Shown in pieces: positions 1-11,535 of a stretch of 64,000 bases of DNA; the first letter of the stretch is position 1, and each line of letters opens with the position of its first letter. This DNA is from Peromyscus leucopus (lineage: Eukaryota > Chordata > Mammalia > Rodentia > Cricetidae), in assembly GCF_004664715.2 (NCBI RefSeq), contig NC_051063.1:110308829-110372828 (forward strand), in the 5' to 3' direction. A program made the position numbers and the translations under genes. Under the pieces are notes generated by a model, which saw only the letters and a program-made list of their open reading frames with translations, made no database searches and had not been told where the DNA came from.

Positions 1-255
1 GAATGGGCCAGGTCTACAGACCTAAAGCTACAGGATACCCATGACATGGGACAACACAATGTCCAGGAGGAGTCCCATTGAGGGTCCACTGTCAATAGAG
101 TACCAGAAGCCAGAGGCCTTGAGTCAAACTAAGGATTCATTGCAAAGAACACCTACAAGTAAAGATGTATGGACTAAGGCATATACTGTGTGACTCATTG
201 GGCTGTACTACAGCTTCCAAACTGAAACAAACTTACCATCTTTCTTTCTTTCTTC

Positions 256-308
<53 letters not shown>

Positions 309-324
309 TTCCTTCCTTCCTTCC

Positions 325-398
<74 letters not shown>

Positions 399-625
399 CC
401 TCCCTCCCTCCCTCCCTCCCTCCCTCCCTTCCTTCCTCCATTTATTTATTTTTTGATTTGTTTTTAGGTTATACTTTTAAATTCTGTCTTGTTTTTGGGA
501 GGAGGTCATAAGGGCAGAGGGCGGGGGCGAAGGGGCAAGATGAGCGGGATCAGGATGCATCATGTAAAATTCACAATGAGTCAATAAAAAGGAGGTTTTG
601 TTTTGTTTTGTTTTTGTTTTTCATT
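1..625 (+). mobile_element. L1 3'-UTR fragment split by a simple repeat
   Basis: The right end (about 500-590) has the G-rich stretch followed by a variant of the rodent L1 terminus, ATGTAAAATTCACAATGAGTCAATAAAAA, broken here as ATGTAAAATTCACAATGAG then TCAATAAAAA. The same terminus recurs at 3610-3645 and, inverted, at 63530. The left part (1-238) is plausibly the same L1 3' UTR interrupted by the pyrimidine tract. The element begins outside the window, so its 5' limit is unknown. Confidence 0.55.
239..438. repeat. Compound (TTTC)n-(CCTT)n-(TC)n-(TCCC)n tract
   Basis: About 200 bp of uninterrupted pyrimidine on the + strand. It runs TTTC units (241-305), CCTT units (307-330), TC dinucleotides (331-393), TCCC units (394-428) and CCTT again to 437. 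The apparent reading frames on both strands across it (Ser/Leu/Phe or Glu/Arg/Lys runs) are products of the repeat, not genes. Confidence 0.98.
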
Positions 626-639
626 TAAGATACACTGAA

Positions 640-2565
640 TCTCCATGTGGTATCTCCTTCTCAACTAAGAGTAATGATGATCTCTTAATCGTGAATATTA
701 ACATTAGAGAAGATTCAATGGAACCTCCTAAGTCTATGTGAATAGAGTTTCATAGAAGATTACAGCATGGTCCATGGTCTCAGGAAACCTAGATACGGGT
801 TTTTTACATATGCTGGTTGTTAGGGGACACAATCTAATACAAAGATTCTCATCTTCTTATAATCATTAAAGCAATTCAAATAAAACGCAAGAGACTACTG
901 GAAAAACCACCCAAATGCAGATTGCCTTCTTTAACTATGAAGTAATTATCAGTTCACTGATACAAGTACCTTTAAACTTTGCTCCTTGTCAAATATTAAG
1001 TCTTAATGGATAACACTAAAGAAAGAACACAAATAATAGGCAAATAAAATCAATATGGAAATTTTTAGTGATTATAAACTGTGCATTTTGACAACTAAAG
1101 GTTATATACTCATATTTATAGAATTTTAGGTCACTAGCAGATAAATACCACATGATATTAATGTATCAATAAATAATTATGATGATTTCTTCATGGGTGT
1201 TTAAAAATCCTTATGCACTTTTTCAGTTGGCATGCAATTCTGATTATTCTTTTGTCTTTCCAAGGTGTCTCCCAGCATCATCTGTGACAGCAGACAATAT
1301 TTATTTTACCAGCATATTAAAATTGTATATCCATTCTTCAGAGTTTGCACTGACCTATTTTCAAATGTCCTCTCTTTTTCCAGTCACAGAGTTTCACAAG
1401 TTTAACCAGTACCATTTTTGCTTGATAGTAATGTTTATCTCACAACCCCATCCCCCTCCAAATAAAAAAAAATGAATATGCATGCAAAGACTGTGTGGAT
1501 TTGGCTTAATTTTTGGTTTTAACCCCTACATTTTCAATTTCAGGGAAACATCTGTGCCACTAATCACTGCTACTTTCATTTCAACAAACAAGAAAGGCAT
1601 TTAAATACTGATTAGACTAAAAAGATGCTGTGGATTTCCAGTGCATATCAAAAGCAGGAACAATGGACATCAGATTACAGTGGGAATGTGGCTAAGGACA
1701 TTTAGACAGAGTATGTATTGATACAGTAATTATTAGATGGGGTAAAATACAATGAAGAAGTCTTAACAAGAGCTTGTATAGTTTCTTTTTCACAAGAGAG
1801 GTTTTGCATTAGAAAAAAAGTAATAAAGATTTCTTTAGCAATTTCCAAAAACCACTTGCTTCAAGCTCCATTGTAAGAATATTTTAAAAGTTTCAGTCTA
1901 TAGTGCATTATATATGTTTAATTTCAAGTGGATAATTTTTGAGCCTGAAAGCCATACCTGATTTGGTGGTTTCTTCTTTACCCCATGCAGTGAAAATCAA
2001 TAGATTGATCTTGTGAGACAGCTACCTGGGGTGATCTGAAATGAAAAAGACATTTTGAAATTAGGGAAAGAAACCTGCAAACTTCAATAATGGTAGTACC
2101 ATAATAAGATGTTTTTCAGTCAGTCAACAGCATTTCCTGTGCATCTGTATACCAAGCCATTTCATGCTGACATGAGAAGCAAAAAAGAGAGAGAAACATA
2201 ACTTGTTACTGAACTACCTGTTTGAAATAAGTAGATGCTAAAGGAAATGTAAGAGGAGAATTAATTATTTCTATGGATGAAGAGTTTATAAACTATTTGG
2301 AAAAGAAAAACAAATGAAAATGTTATTAGTTACTGTATATTAAGTAATTTTTTTCTAAAATAGGAGAGCATAATTTCAGAATGGAAGGTACAAAAAAAAT
2401 GTATTTGGTGGGGTTTAAAAGAAAGCTTCCCAGAAGTTCACTTTATGGATGCTCTGTAGAAACAACCTGTTACAAACCTTCAACCACATTTCTAGACAAC
2501 AGCTGGCTCATGGAGAACACAGAACACAGTAAACTTTATTATATACATATGTGTTATAAAGCACG
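640..2565. other. Non-repeat, non-coding stretch
   Basis: AT-rich sequence with no SINE, LINE or LTR signature that I recognise. There is no reading frame longer than about 100 codons and no convincing exon. Very diverged repeats could be present. Confidence 0.5.
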
Positions 2566-2569
2566 CTCA

Positions 2570-2665
2570 TAAACACATATGTGTATTATTATGCATACAC
2601 ACAATATATACAAAATGCACACACACTATATATATGTATATATATATATACATATGTATCACTTG
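2570..2665. repeat. Imperfect TA/CA microsatellite
   Basis: Alternating purine-pyrimidine sequence: CACATATGTG, ACACAC and TATATATATA blocks ending near 2665. Confidence 0.85.
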
Positions 2666-3419
2666 TCATTTACATTCGCATATTATTGCTATGCAACTTA
2701 ATGATACAGCTCTTAATGATTTAACACCGTCACAAACTGTATTCTAATCAGAATTATTTGGCATTGCATCAGAAAGACTAGCCTCCATAGTCAACTATAA
2801 GGCATTTTGTGATGTACATTACAATGGTAAGTTGCCATTTGCTTTTCATTTGTTGAAACAGGAACTGTGAAGGCAAATAGGGCTCCCAAATACCAACATA
2901 TTCATTGGAGTGTCCTCCATGACTCCCTGTCCTAAGACAGTCTGGCCACCTGTCACCATAACAGATAGAAAGGAGAGCATCAAACAACTAAGGCTATTAA
3001 AAATTTTGCACACCTGAAATTGGCTAGAAGGTAAACGCTTTCTAACAGAGATTAGCATTGTTTAACCCATAATATAGAAATGCCTACAATGGGGATGAGA
3101 AGCTGAAAGCTCCCTTGTGGAGAGACAGCTCTGGAAATCGCTCAATCCGGGAAGTCAACATCATGTGACATCAGGGTTTCCCTGTCATTTTGGCTGCATG
3201 TTTATGATGTTTACATCCACAAAAGGAGAATTTTTATACCAGGGTTTGATAAACACATCTAAAATAATAATGTGTCTCTAAAATACAGTATAGGTTACAT
3301 GATCTGTTTGCTATTTGGTTGCTTTTGAATGTCTATATTAAATAAATGTCTGCACACATGGCCAGTTTTGATTTGAGGCTTGTATTTTATTAGAAATTAA
3401 CATCAAATTCAAAATGTAG
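2666..3419. other. Non-repeat, non-coding stretch
   Basis: No recognised repeat or gene. Short minus-strand frames at 2778-3058 overlap each other in different phases and show no family resemblance. Confidence 0.5.
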
Positions 3420-3660
3420 TTGAACCTCTTTGACTTTGTTGGCAGATTATATGATCCACCAGGGGAAAAAATGCAGGCATTCAGCACAAACCAGTGGTCA
3501 GGGGTCACTCTCCTTCTGTGTCTAATAGGTTCAGGTCTCCTAGTCTCCATATCTCCAGCACTGACTCCTCACCATGAAGCGATTCTTAATGAGCAGAATT
3601 GGAGTACATGATGTGAAATTCCCAAAGAATCAATAAAGAAATTATTTTTAAAAAATCAAA
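3420..3660 (+). mobile_element. L1 (Lx-type) 3' end, truncated
   Basis: Ends with the rodent L1 terminus GATGTGAAATTCCCAAAGAA followed by TCAATAAAGAAATTATTTTT and an A-rich tail to about 3675. The inverse of the same terminus is seen at 63530. The 5' limit is approximate. Confidence 0.65.
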
Positions 3661-3940
3661 AAGAAAAATAAAAGGTCAATCATTTCAATCCCAAAACTGT
3701 CACTGTACACATTTTCTATAATATACTCTGATAATAGCAAACTGGTGCAGGAAAACATCAGTGAAAAGTACACTAAGTTTTAAAGTTCATATTCTAATAA
3801 ATTATTCTGGGACCGAAAGTTTTGAATCAATGGGAGTAGTATGAATTAAAGTAATGACAAAGAGCAATGTTACAGATAACTACATGATTGTGGAGAAGGA
3901 TTTCATCTCCTGAGATTTTTGCCTTAAGGGGATGATAAAA

Positions 3941-4265
3941 GGGCTAGAGAGATGGCTCAGTGGGGAAGAATATCTGCCAGAGAGTCATGAGGAGATGAGT
4001 TTTGATTCCAGTACCCACATAAAAAGTTTGGTGTGAAGGTGCAGATATCTGTAATCCCAGCTCAGAGGTAGTGGTATAGAATAGACGGGTCACTCGGGGT
4101 TGCTGACAGTAAACCTATTCCCAGATTCAGTAAAAGACTCTGACTCACAATAATAAAGTAGAAAATGATAGGACAGGACACTCAGCACCCCACCCCTGGC
4201 CTGCTCAGGTAATTATACCCATCTACACAGGTACTCATATTACACACACACACAAAACAAACATG

Positions 4266-4330
<65 letters not shown>
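3941..4330 (+). mobile_element. B4A SINE with (CA)n tail
   Basis: Starts with GGGCTAGAGAGATGGCTCAG (the tRNA-related half). It continues into a degenerate B1-like middle with TCTGTAATCCCAGC and ends in the 'ggacaggacactcag...cacccctggcct' region that precedes a CA tail in B4A. Length and order fit a near full-length, old B4A copy. Confidence 0.82.
4233..4330. repeat. (CA)n microsatellite
   Basis: About 40 CA units with a few interruptions (CAAAACAAACATGCATA). It forms the tail of the B4A element. Confidence 0.95.
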
Positions 4331-4331
<1 letters not shown>

Positions 4332-4789
4332 TTTTTAAAATAATACGATGGCATTATTCATGTAATACAAAAATATGCCAATGTTATGTTATATAAATTA
4401 TATCCAAAAATAGATTAATTAATGAAGATTGCACAAGAATAATTACATTTTATTTTAAACTTTATTTGAACAATTGCTGTATAATGTCAATCTGCTTGTG
4501 TGTGTTTCTGATCAAAATATGATGATGGTGATGATTATAACAATTTTGATTAAACTGATAGCTGCACTCTTATGTTTCAGTTTAATTTCATTAAGCATCT
4601 TTTCCCAACATAAAGAAATAGAATAAATTAGAACATTTTCAAATAGAATATACATTATTGAATGTGGTTCTGACCAGTTGCCTTATGCCCCCAGAATCCT
4701 CCCTTCCTTGTATAGGCAACGTCCATTCTTTTTCATATCAGTCCAACTTAACCCTAATCTTAGATTCTTTGTTTTCTAAAAAAAATATT

Positions 4790-4996
4790 CTATTTTATGT
4801 GTATGTATGTGTGTGTATGTCTATGTGTACATATGTGTATTCAGATGTTTATGGAATCCATATGAGGATATCAGAGCCTTTGGAGCTGGAGGGATAAGTA
4901 GTTATGTGACATCTAATTGTGCTCTGACCCAAACTCCATATCCCATGACCGATTAGCAAGTTTTCTTAATTGCTGAGTCATCTTCTCAGTGCCTCA
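4790..4996 (-). mobile_element. B2/B3 SINE, reverse orientation
   Basis: The TATGTGTGTATG tail region comes first, then the 'gagctggagg' middle, then TTAATTGCTGAGTCATCTTC, the reverse complement of the tRNA-derived B2/B3 head. Strongly diverged. Confidence 0.7.
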
Positions 4997-5906
4997 GATT
5001 CTTCCATCAACTTTTTTTCTACTAGAAATATTACCCTTTCTGTTTCCCTAGAGTCCTTAACTTGATCTGACTTTTAGATAACAGTCAATGACAGGGTTCT
5101 CCACCTTGAGTTATAGATGGAAAGCTCATCCCTGAATGAAGGGAGTGACATTTGCAATATGTCTCTTTGCATAATCATCATCGGCATCATCTCCACCATG
5201 ATTGGTCATGATTATATACAAGAGGAGATACGAAGAATCAGGAGCTGGGGGGAATTATTACAATGCAGCCTTGAAGGAAGAGAGAGGGTCTTACTGATTA
5301 CAACAGAATGGAAGATCAGAATGTAAGCAAAAAGAGTTAATGAAGATAACCAGAAAAATTCAGACAGATACTATTAGAACTATTCTACCTATAGCAAATT
5401 ATGAGAAAAGAATCTGCCTGAGCTTAGAAATTTTTCATTGAAAAATATTGAATGCAGTGTATCTGTAAACATCACTCTACACATTCATCACTAGGAGTGA
5501 TGATTATGAAACAGAAAGTTTGAACATTTATTAGGATCTATGAAGACTTAGAAATTTACTTAGTGAATTCATACTTAAGAAGATTAAGGTAATGGAAGAA
5601 CTAGGCAGACATTTTGCATTATATGGAGCTGTATTTTTTATTTTACCTGATGTCCAATAGCTAAATAGGACCAAGTATTATGACAATAACATTCTTTATA
5701 GGATATGATAGAATCCTCAAAGCAAACCCCAATTTTCATACCATATTTTCATCAACAAGGAAATTAAAAATCAAACATTTAAATATCTTTATTCCACTGG
5801 TAAATACCAATGTCCAAACTCATTTTTATATGTTGCATTTGTTATTTTCCTGTTGTGAGAAAAAAAAAAACAAACAAAACCAAAACACCATGATGGATAT
5901 GATAGG
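4997..5906. other. Non-repeat, non-coding stretch
   Basis: AT-rich and without a recognised repeat. An A-run sits at 5861-5870. Reading frames here (for example 5680-5937) are short and unsupported. Confidence 0.5.
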
Positions 5907-6776
5907 AGAATCATTTTTTTTCATTTTTCTTTATTAAGAAATTTTCTACTCACTCCACATACTATCCACTGATCCCTTCTCCCTTCTCCCACTGCTCAGC
6001 CCTCTTTCCCAAGCCTCCCCACATCCGCCAAATTGAGGTCTCCCATGGGGAGTCAGCAGAGCCCAGAACACTGAGCCTAGGCTTGTCCAAGCCCCTTCCC
6101 ACTTCACCAAGGATGTGCAAGGTGTCACACCACAGGCACCAGGTTCCAGAAGCCTGCCCATAGACCAGGGACAGATTCTCATCCCCCTGCCTGGGTGCCC
6201 CTAAAACAGTTAGAGCCAAACAATCGTCTTCTGTATCCAGAGGGCCTAGTCCAGTCCCATGAGGGCTCCACAGCCACCAGTCCTCACTTCATGGGCTTCT
6301 ACTAGTGTGGCCAGTCATCTCTGCATGTCCTGCCATCATGATCTTGATGCCCCTCACCTGCAGTATCTCTCCTCTCTCTCATAAATTGGATTCCTGGAGC
6401 TCAGCCTGGTGCCTGGCCGTGGATCTCTGTATCTCCCTCCATCACCACTGGACAAAGGCTCTATGATGACAGCCAGGTTATTTGCAAGGCTGGTCACTAG
6501 AGTAGACCTGTCCAGGCACCCTCTGGACCACTACCAGCAGACCAAGGTGGGGTCAACCTTGTGGATTCCTGAGAGCCTCCCCAGTACCCTGCCTCTTCCT
6601 ATTCCCATGATGTCCTCATCTATCATGGTATCTTCCTCCCTGCCCTCCCACTCTGTCCCTATTCCAGCTTGACCCTCCCACTTCCCTATGTTCTCATCCC
6701 CCACTCCTCGCCCTCTGCCATGCCACCACACACAGTCCACTCATGTAGATCTCATCCACTTATAGCAGAATCATTT
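5907..6776 (-). mobile_element. 5'-truncated L1 (3' UTR), reverse, with 10-bp duplications
   Basis: The minus-strand L1 3' UTR fills 5917-6766. The poly-T/TTTATTAAGAAATTTTCTA end lies on the left, which is the L1 3' terminus inverted. Direct repeats AGAATCATTT at 5907-5916 and 6767-6776 mark the insertion. The UTR is collinear with the copies at 30312-30924 and 38899-39105 (same 'gtcccatgggagac' block near the end). It landed beside or inside the older repeat at 6777-7075. The overlapping minus-strand frames are non-coding UTR. Confidence 0.92.
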
Positions 6777-7075
6777 ATTTTGGCTTGTGATTCCACAATG
6801 GCAGGAAGAAAAATGTGGAGAAGTGCCAGGCATAGCAACAGAACTTGGAAGCTAAGAGCTCACATCTCCCCATTAAAATGAAAGCAAAGAGAATGAACTG
6901 GGCATAAGGAGAGGCTACAAACTCAAAGCCTGCCACCAATAATGTATTTCCTGCTGTAAGGCTCCAAGTCCCAAAGGTTCAGCAACTTCACCTCAAACAG
7001 TACCACCAACTGGGGATCAAGCATTCTAATACCAATGCCCATGGGGGACATTTTCCATTCACCAAATTGCTTAAT
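6777..7075 (-). mobile_element. Rodent interspersed repeat, probably an Lx-type L1 3' end
   Basis: Shares landmarks with 12838-13150 and, inverted, 47490-47930: TTTATTTTGGCTTGTGATTC, AGAGCTCACATCT, CCACCAACTGGGGA and a final CCCATGGGGGACATTTTCCA. The family assignment is from memory. A MaLR-like origin is not excluded. Confidence 0.62.
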
Positions 7076-7151
7076 TTTAGCAGTTGACATATACTAGTAT
7101 ATTCAAATCACCCCATACATAACTCAGTACAAAAGTGTCTTAGGTCTCTTC

Positions 7152-7162
7152 ATGATATAACA

Positions 7163-7196
<34 letters not shown>

Positions 7197-7360
7197 GTTT
7201 TTCGAGACAGGATTTCTCCGTGTAGCTTTGCGCTTTTTCCTGGAACTCACTTGGTAGCCCAGGCTGGCCTCGAACTCACAGAGATCCGCCTGGCTCTGCC
7301 TCCCAAGTGCTGGGATTAAAGGCGTGCACCACCACCGCCCGGCATATGATATAACATCTT
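7152..7360 (-). mobile_element. B1 SINE, reverse, with 15-bp target duplications
   Basis: Poly-T (7167-7195) is followed by the inverse B1 body ending ACCACCACCGCCCGGC. Perfect direct repeats ATGATATAACATCTT lie at 7152-7166 and 7346-7360. The right-half variant TGTAGCTTTGCGC is the cricetid-like B1 form. This is a young, intact copy. Confidence 0.97.
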
Positions 7361-7439
7361 TATGTAGATATTGTATTCACTCTAATTTTAAAAAAAAGTC
7401 ATAATTCTGTCTAATAAAAATAAGTCATGATTCTGTCTA

Positions 7440-7530
7440 TGTTTTTTGCAGTGTGAAGAACTGACCTAAGAGCCTCATGCATGCTAGGCCAGCACTCTAC
7501 CATGCAATTGTAGGTCTATCTCTTTACATT
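7440..7530 (-). mobile_element. ID/B4-like SINE fragment, reverse
   Basis: GAGCCTCATGCATGCTAGGC followed by CAGCACTCTACCATGCA is the reverse complement of the tRNA-Ala-derived ID head. Highly diverged. Confidence 0.5.
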
Positions 7531-8900
7531 TGAAATAGAGATCATGCATGTCTTCTTTAAAGTATTATTATAATTATTCATAGGTCACAATGCCTTGGTG
7601 AAATTTTTAGCTGTTTTACTGCATTTTTCTTTTATTTGGACATATGCCTGAGAGAAAAAATATAATAACTGAATTTTTATTTTATTTTATTTTTTATAAA
7701 AAGAAGGCCCTGGTCATCTTTCAGCGTTTTGCTACTGTTGCAAAGATATCATCCTAATTTGAACAGACGGCTATAATGAATAATGGCAAATCAGTAATGG
7801 AAGCTTTTAGCAGAGCCTCAGTAAGTTATCAAAACTTAAAATATGCAGGGAAGAGTCACTCTGGAAAGGAGAATTACACAGAATTACACAAAGCTGCACC
7901 TAATGTTTTAGCTTGGATACCGACTTCTAAAGTGGTGTAAGATATTAAGAAAACACATCAGGTTCAGAGACCTATAATTAATCTTGTCAGCAGATATGGC
8001 AGGGCAGATTGCTACTGAAACTTGCATCTTGATGAGACTTTCCCTCCATTTACTCTATCAGTGTGAAGCAGTAGTGACCCCGGGGATCTAAAGCCATTAC
8101 CGGAGTTTTACACTACAGTTCATGCTCACTGCATGCCCTCCTTGTGCTTGAGGGCATTAAATATTTAACTAACTGTGACCATCATAGTGTGGAGAGAGAA
8201 GCAGCTTTTAGAGCACGTTTTATACACAGTATTGAAGAACAAATACAACATTTTAACAGTCCTTGTCCATGACTTGAGGTAGAACAAATGGTTAGGGGAA
8301 AACACAATTTGTGTTTAGTTCCTGTAATTGAATTAGATTACAAATGTTTCTAAATATACATATGCATCACATCCTACAGTAGCTGGAATAAAATGTGAAG
8401 TATTATAGGCATTAATGCTATTATTAAATTTTAATGTGCACAATGTGGCTGACAATGTATCATTCCAAACCTTGAAAGCAGACTAGAGAAGGCAAAATAT
8501 TTTCAATCTTGAAATATCAGTTAAATTATCTTTTCATAACATTTCAAACAGACATACAAATTGAAAATTTGTGTTGAGTATGGAGTTGTTAGTAAACAAA
8601 TGAGTAACGCATAGAGTTTTGTTTTGGATGGACTTAATCACGCTCATTCAGTCTGGCTTGAGAAAAATCATTTTATATAAACTTGAACTATTGGTTTTGC
8701 TCACATACTTTGTCACACTTTGTATTTTAGGAACCTCTAGAATTAGCCAGGTTGTGGCATCATGCTACTTTAGATCATAGTATGGCATACATTTCACACA
8801 TTGAAGTAAATAAGAAAAAACAGACTAATGGAAAGTGAGAAGTGCTTCTTTTATCAGAAGAATAAAATGGCACAGAGAAAAACAAACTCTTAATTTTAAA
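7531..8900. other. Non-repeat stretch
   Basis: No recognised repeat apart from a short TTTTA-rich run at 7670-7695. The part from about 7700 to 8220 has more balanced base composition and no transposon signature. See the findings. Confidence 0.5.
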
Positions 8901-8904
8901 TCTA

Positions 8905-9275
8905 GGCAGTTTGTGAGTGCATGTGGGAGGTATGGAGGCTGTGGGTGTGTGGGTGTGGAAGGGCCCATGTGCACTGGTGTGCATACATATGGGGATCAGA
9001 GGTTTACAAGTCTGGTGTCTTTCTCCCTCTTTCAATCACTCTCCACCTTATTTTTGGATACAAGGTCTCTTACTGAACCTGGAACTCAAAGATTTGTTGA
9101 AATTACCTGATCTGCCAGCTCCAGAATCCAGTTGTCTTCACATCTTATTTCTTGTCAGCACTGGGATTACAGACACACACTAGTGTACCTGGCCTGTTAC
9201 GTGAGTTTTAGGATCCTAACTCAAATCCTCATGATTGCTATGCAAGCACTTCTGGGTGAGCCACCTATCCACGTC
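8905..9275 (-). mobile_element. B4A SINE, reverse orientation
   Basis: Reading on +: a TG-rich tail, TCACTCTCCACCTTATTTTT, GGTCTCTTACTGAACCTGGA, GCACTGGGATTACAGACACA, then CAAATCCTCATGATTGCTAT and AGCCACCTATCC. This is the inverse of the element at 3941-4330. Confidence 0.78.
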
Positions 9276-9378
9276 TTTGTTTGTTTGCTTGTTTCTAATT
9301 TAGGAGATTTTTAATGTGCTTTGTGTCACAGAGGTGACGTACGATTTGCTCTACAGTGTCCATAAAAATAGTGACTAT

Positions 9379-9625
9379 GGAGACCAGAGATGGCTCAGAG
9401 GCTCAGAATAGTCATTGCTCTTGCAGAGGACCTGGTTTGGTTCCCAGAATCTATAAGGCAGCCCATAACAACCTATGACACCAGTTCCAGTGAATCTAAA
9501 ACCCAGATGCCTTCTCTGGCCTTTGTGGACACCAGACTCACCTCTGATGCACTTACACTTACACCACATGCAGGCAATACATACACACTAGACATTAGAA
9601 TGGTAGCTACAGACAAACAAATCAT
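9379..9625 (+). mobile_element. B3/B2-type SINE
   Basis: GGAGACCAGAGATGGCTCAG head, GCTCTTGCAGAGGACCTGG A/B-box region, CCAGTTCCAGTGAATC middle and a CA-rich tail. No frame in it is real. Confidence 0.75.
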
Positions 9626-9814
9626 TAGTGGATATAAATCTTGGATTTATTAGATTAAGTTAGAATGAATCTATTTTATTCTATGTAATATCAATGTATT
9701 AATTTATCACTAAGCATTATTTTATACATTTTTATTGAGTATGAACAACACATTAGACAATTATTCTGACTGCTTGATTCTCCTTCACTACAATGGAAGC
9801 TCCATGGTGATAAA

Positions 9815-10000
9815 GATTTTTAAATTTTTTTTTTTTTTTTTTAGTTTTTGAGATTATACTTACATCACTTCCATCCTCTTTTTGTTCCTCCCTCTAAGCT
9901 CTCCCATGTATCCCCTCCATGCTCTTTCAAATTCATGGCATCTTTTATTTAATTGTTCTTACATTGTGTGTTGTGTATGCATGTATGCGCACGTGCGCAC

Positions 10001-10052
<52 letters not shown>

Positions 10053-10290
10053 ATATGAATATATTCCAGCTCAGTCTGTATAATGATACTTGTATGTATG
10101 TTTTCAGGACTCATAATTTAGTGTTATATAACCCAGAAGTGTGTCTTTCATGAGAATGCTCTCAGCATTCTTTAATGCCCTGTAGTTCTTTTTCCCAGAG
10201 TTGAGGCATTTTAGTGTATCTATTGATGTAGTCCTTGTTCAGTTCATGTTCAAGTAGTCGCATTGGTGAATGATGTGCTGAAATTTTTAA
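9815..10290 (-). mobile_element. Lx-type L1 3' UTR, reverse
   Basis: A T-run (about 9820-9842) is followed by CCTCCCTCTAAGCTCTCCCA and TTCAAATTCATGGCATCTTT, the inverse of the Lx terminus also present on + at 16440-16560. CAGCTCAGTCTGTATAATGA and CCTGTAGTTCTTTTTCCCAG lie further in. A TG microsatellite is embedded. Confidence 0.78.
9992..10048. repeat. (TG)n microsatellite
   Basis: About 28 TG dinucleotides preceded by a GCACGTGCGCACGCG alternating purine-pyrimidine stretch, a potential Z-DNA former. It lies within the L1 3' UTR. Confidence 0.96.
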
Positions 10291-10339
10291 ATTGCATTTC
10301 TTATTACTTCATTGACAGATATTTATACATGTTGGTGTA

Positions 10340-10865
10340 TAACATGAAATTTTAATCCATATTGCATTAGGCATTTATCAATTGCTTTGTTATTTTTTGC
10401 TATCATATTCTCTTCTAAGTACTTTTAGCTATATATTATTGATGTCTGTATTTACTCTTCTTTTCCATGGAGTATAGAGATTACTCTTTCTGGCAAGTAA
10501 CAATATTTTACCTATTGGTTGATTTATTTCTCCACTTCCCTTTCCATCTTTCCAGTCTCTGGTAACTACTGTTCCATTCCAGGTCTATGAAATTGATTTT
10601 TTATTTAGTATAATTTATTCCGGAACTATCAATGTAATGAATGTGTTTCATTCTTTACATAGTTTAAAAGTATGTGACTGTAGGTGTACACCACATCTTT
10701 ATCACCTATTCATCTGCCAACAGACTCTTAGATGGGTCTCTTAGTTGAACTATCGGGAATGGTGCTGCAATACACAAGCAGTGTATGTATGGTTTTGAGC
10801 TGTTTCTTTCATTCCTTTGGGTATATCCTTTTAGGGAGACTGTTGGGTCTTCAGTTTTGTCCAAG
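10340..10865 (-). mobile_element. Old L1 (L1M type), reverse
   Basis: Diverged inverse of the L1 ORF2 end and 3' UTR: CTTTATCACCTATTCATCTG, GAATGGTGCTGCAATACACA, TTCCTTTGGGTATATCC and GTTGGGTC are the conserved landmarks. Upstream text with 'tctctggtaactactgttc' fits the L1M 3' UTR. Confidence 0.72.
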
Positions 10866-11535
10866 CATTCTTTTATGATACCCTGAAAGATTTATTTACT
10901 TTGGTGGGTTGTTGGAAACCACTATAGGTTCCAAGACCATCCTATGCCTGGCATCGCCTAGTGAGGCTGCAAATGTTTTTCTCTAGGTACTTCAGTTTAG
11001 TTCTGTCTCTTCATGGGTCAGAGAAAAAGACCAATGAGAATGTATTATGTACTTTAGAGAACATTTTCCAGAGATACTACACACAATGTGTTCCCTTTGC
11101 CATGTTACTCTGGCACTAGTCTATCTTTCTAGTATCTCTTACTTGATCACTTACACCCAGATAGTCTAAACTTCTTTGATTTTCAGAATATTGCTCATGC
11201 CTCCATGTTCACTCATCTTGTTTGTCTTACAGTCCATCCATGTAGAATCATCCACTCCTTCAACCACATTGATTTTTCTGGTTAGCTTTTACTTGCCTTC
11301 AAGACCAGTCCAGTATTAACCTTTTCTGAGGTAGTCTTCCTGCCTTTCTGAACCTCAGTGTGGCATTCCATTGCAAGGTCTTATATCATTGTGGATTTTA
11401 TCTAATATATGGTTTCCATTCTTATTACCACCATTTCAATTATTTTGCAATTTAACTACTTCTAATAGAACAGAAGTCTCCTGGAGGCTCAAGGTAATGC
11501 TTGCCAAACACTATGTTCTCACATATTTATAATAT
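10866..11535. other. Non-coding; possible diverged L2 in the right half
   Basis: From about 11250 the order CACTCCTTCAACC, CTTCCTGCCTTTCTGAACC and AGAAGTCTCCTGGAGGCTCA faintly resembles an L2 3' UTR on the + strand. The rest is unassigned. Confidence 0.3.

Noticed and set aside
165..467. Frames of 100 and 77 codons with Ser/Leu/Phe or Glu/Arg/Lys runs
   Set aside because: Created by the TTTC/TC/TCCC simple repeat; no non-repetitive coding text.
5946..6881. Several 70-87 codon frames on both strands
   Set aside because: They lie in the 3' UTR of a reverse L1 (5917-6766) and the adjoining repeat, where no protein is encoded.
7440..7530. tRNA gene
   Set aside because: The tRNA-like text is a decayed, reverse ID/B4-type SINE. 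The same applies to the B2/B3 heads elsewhere.
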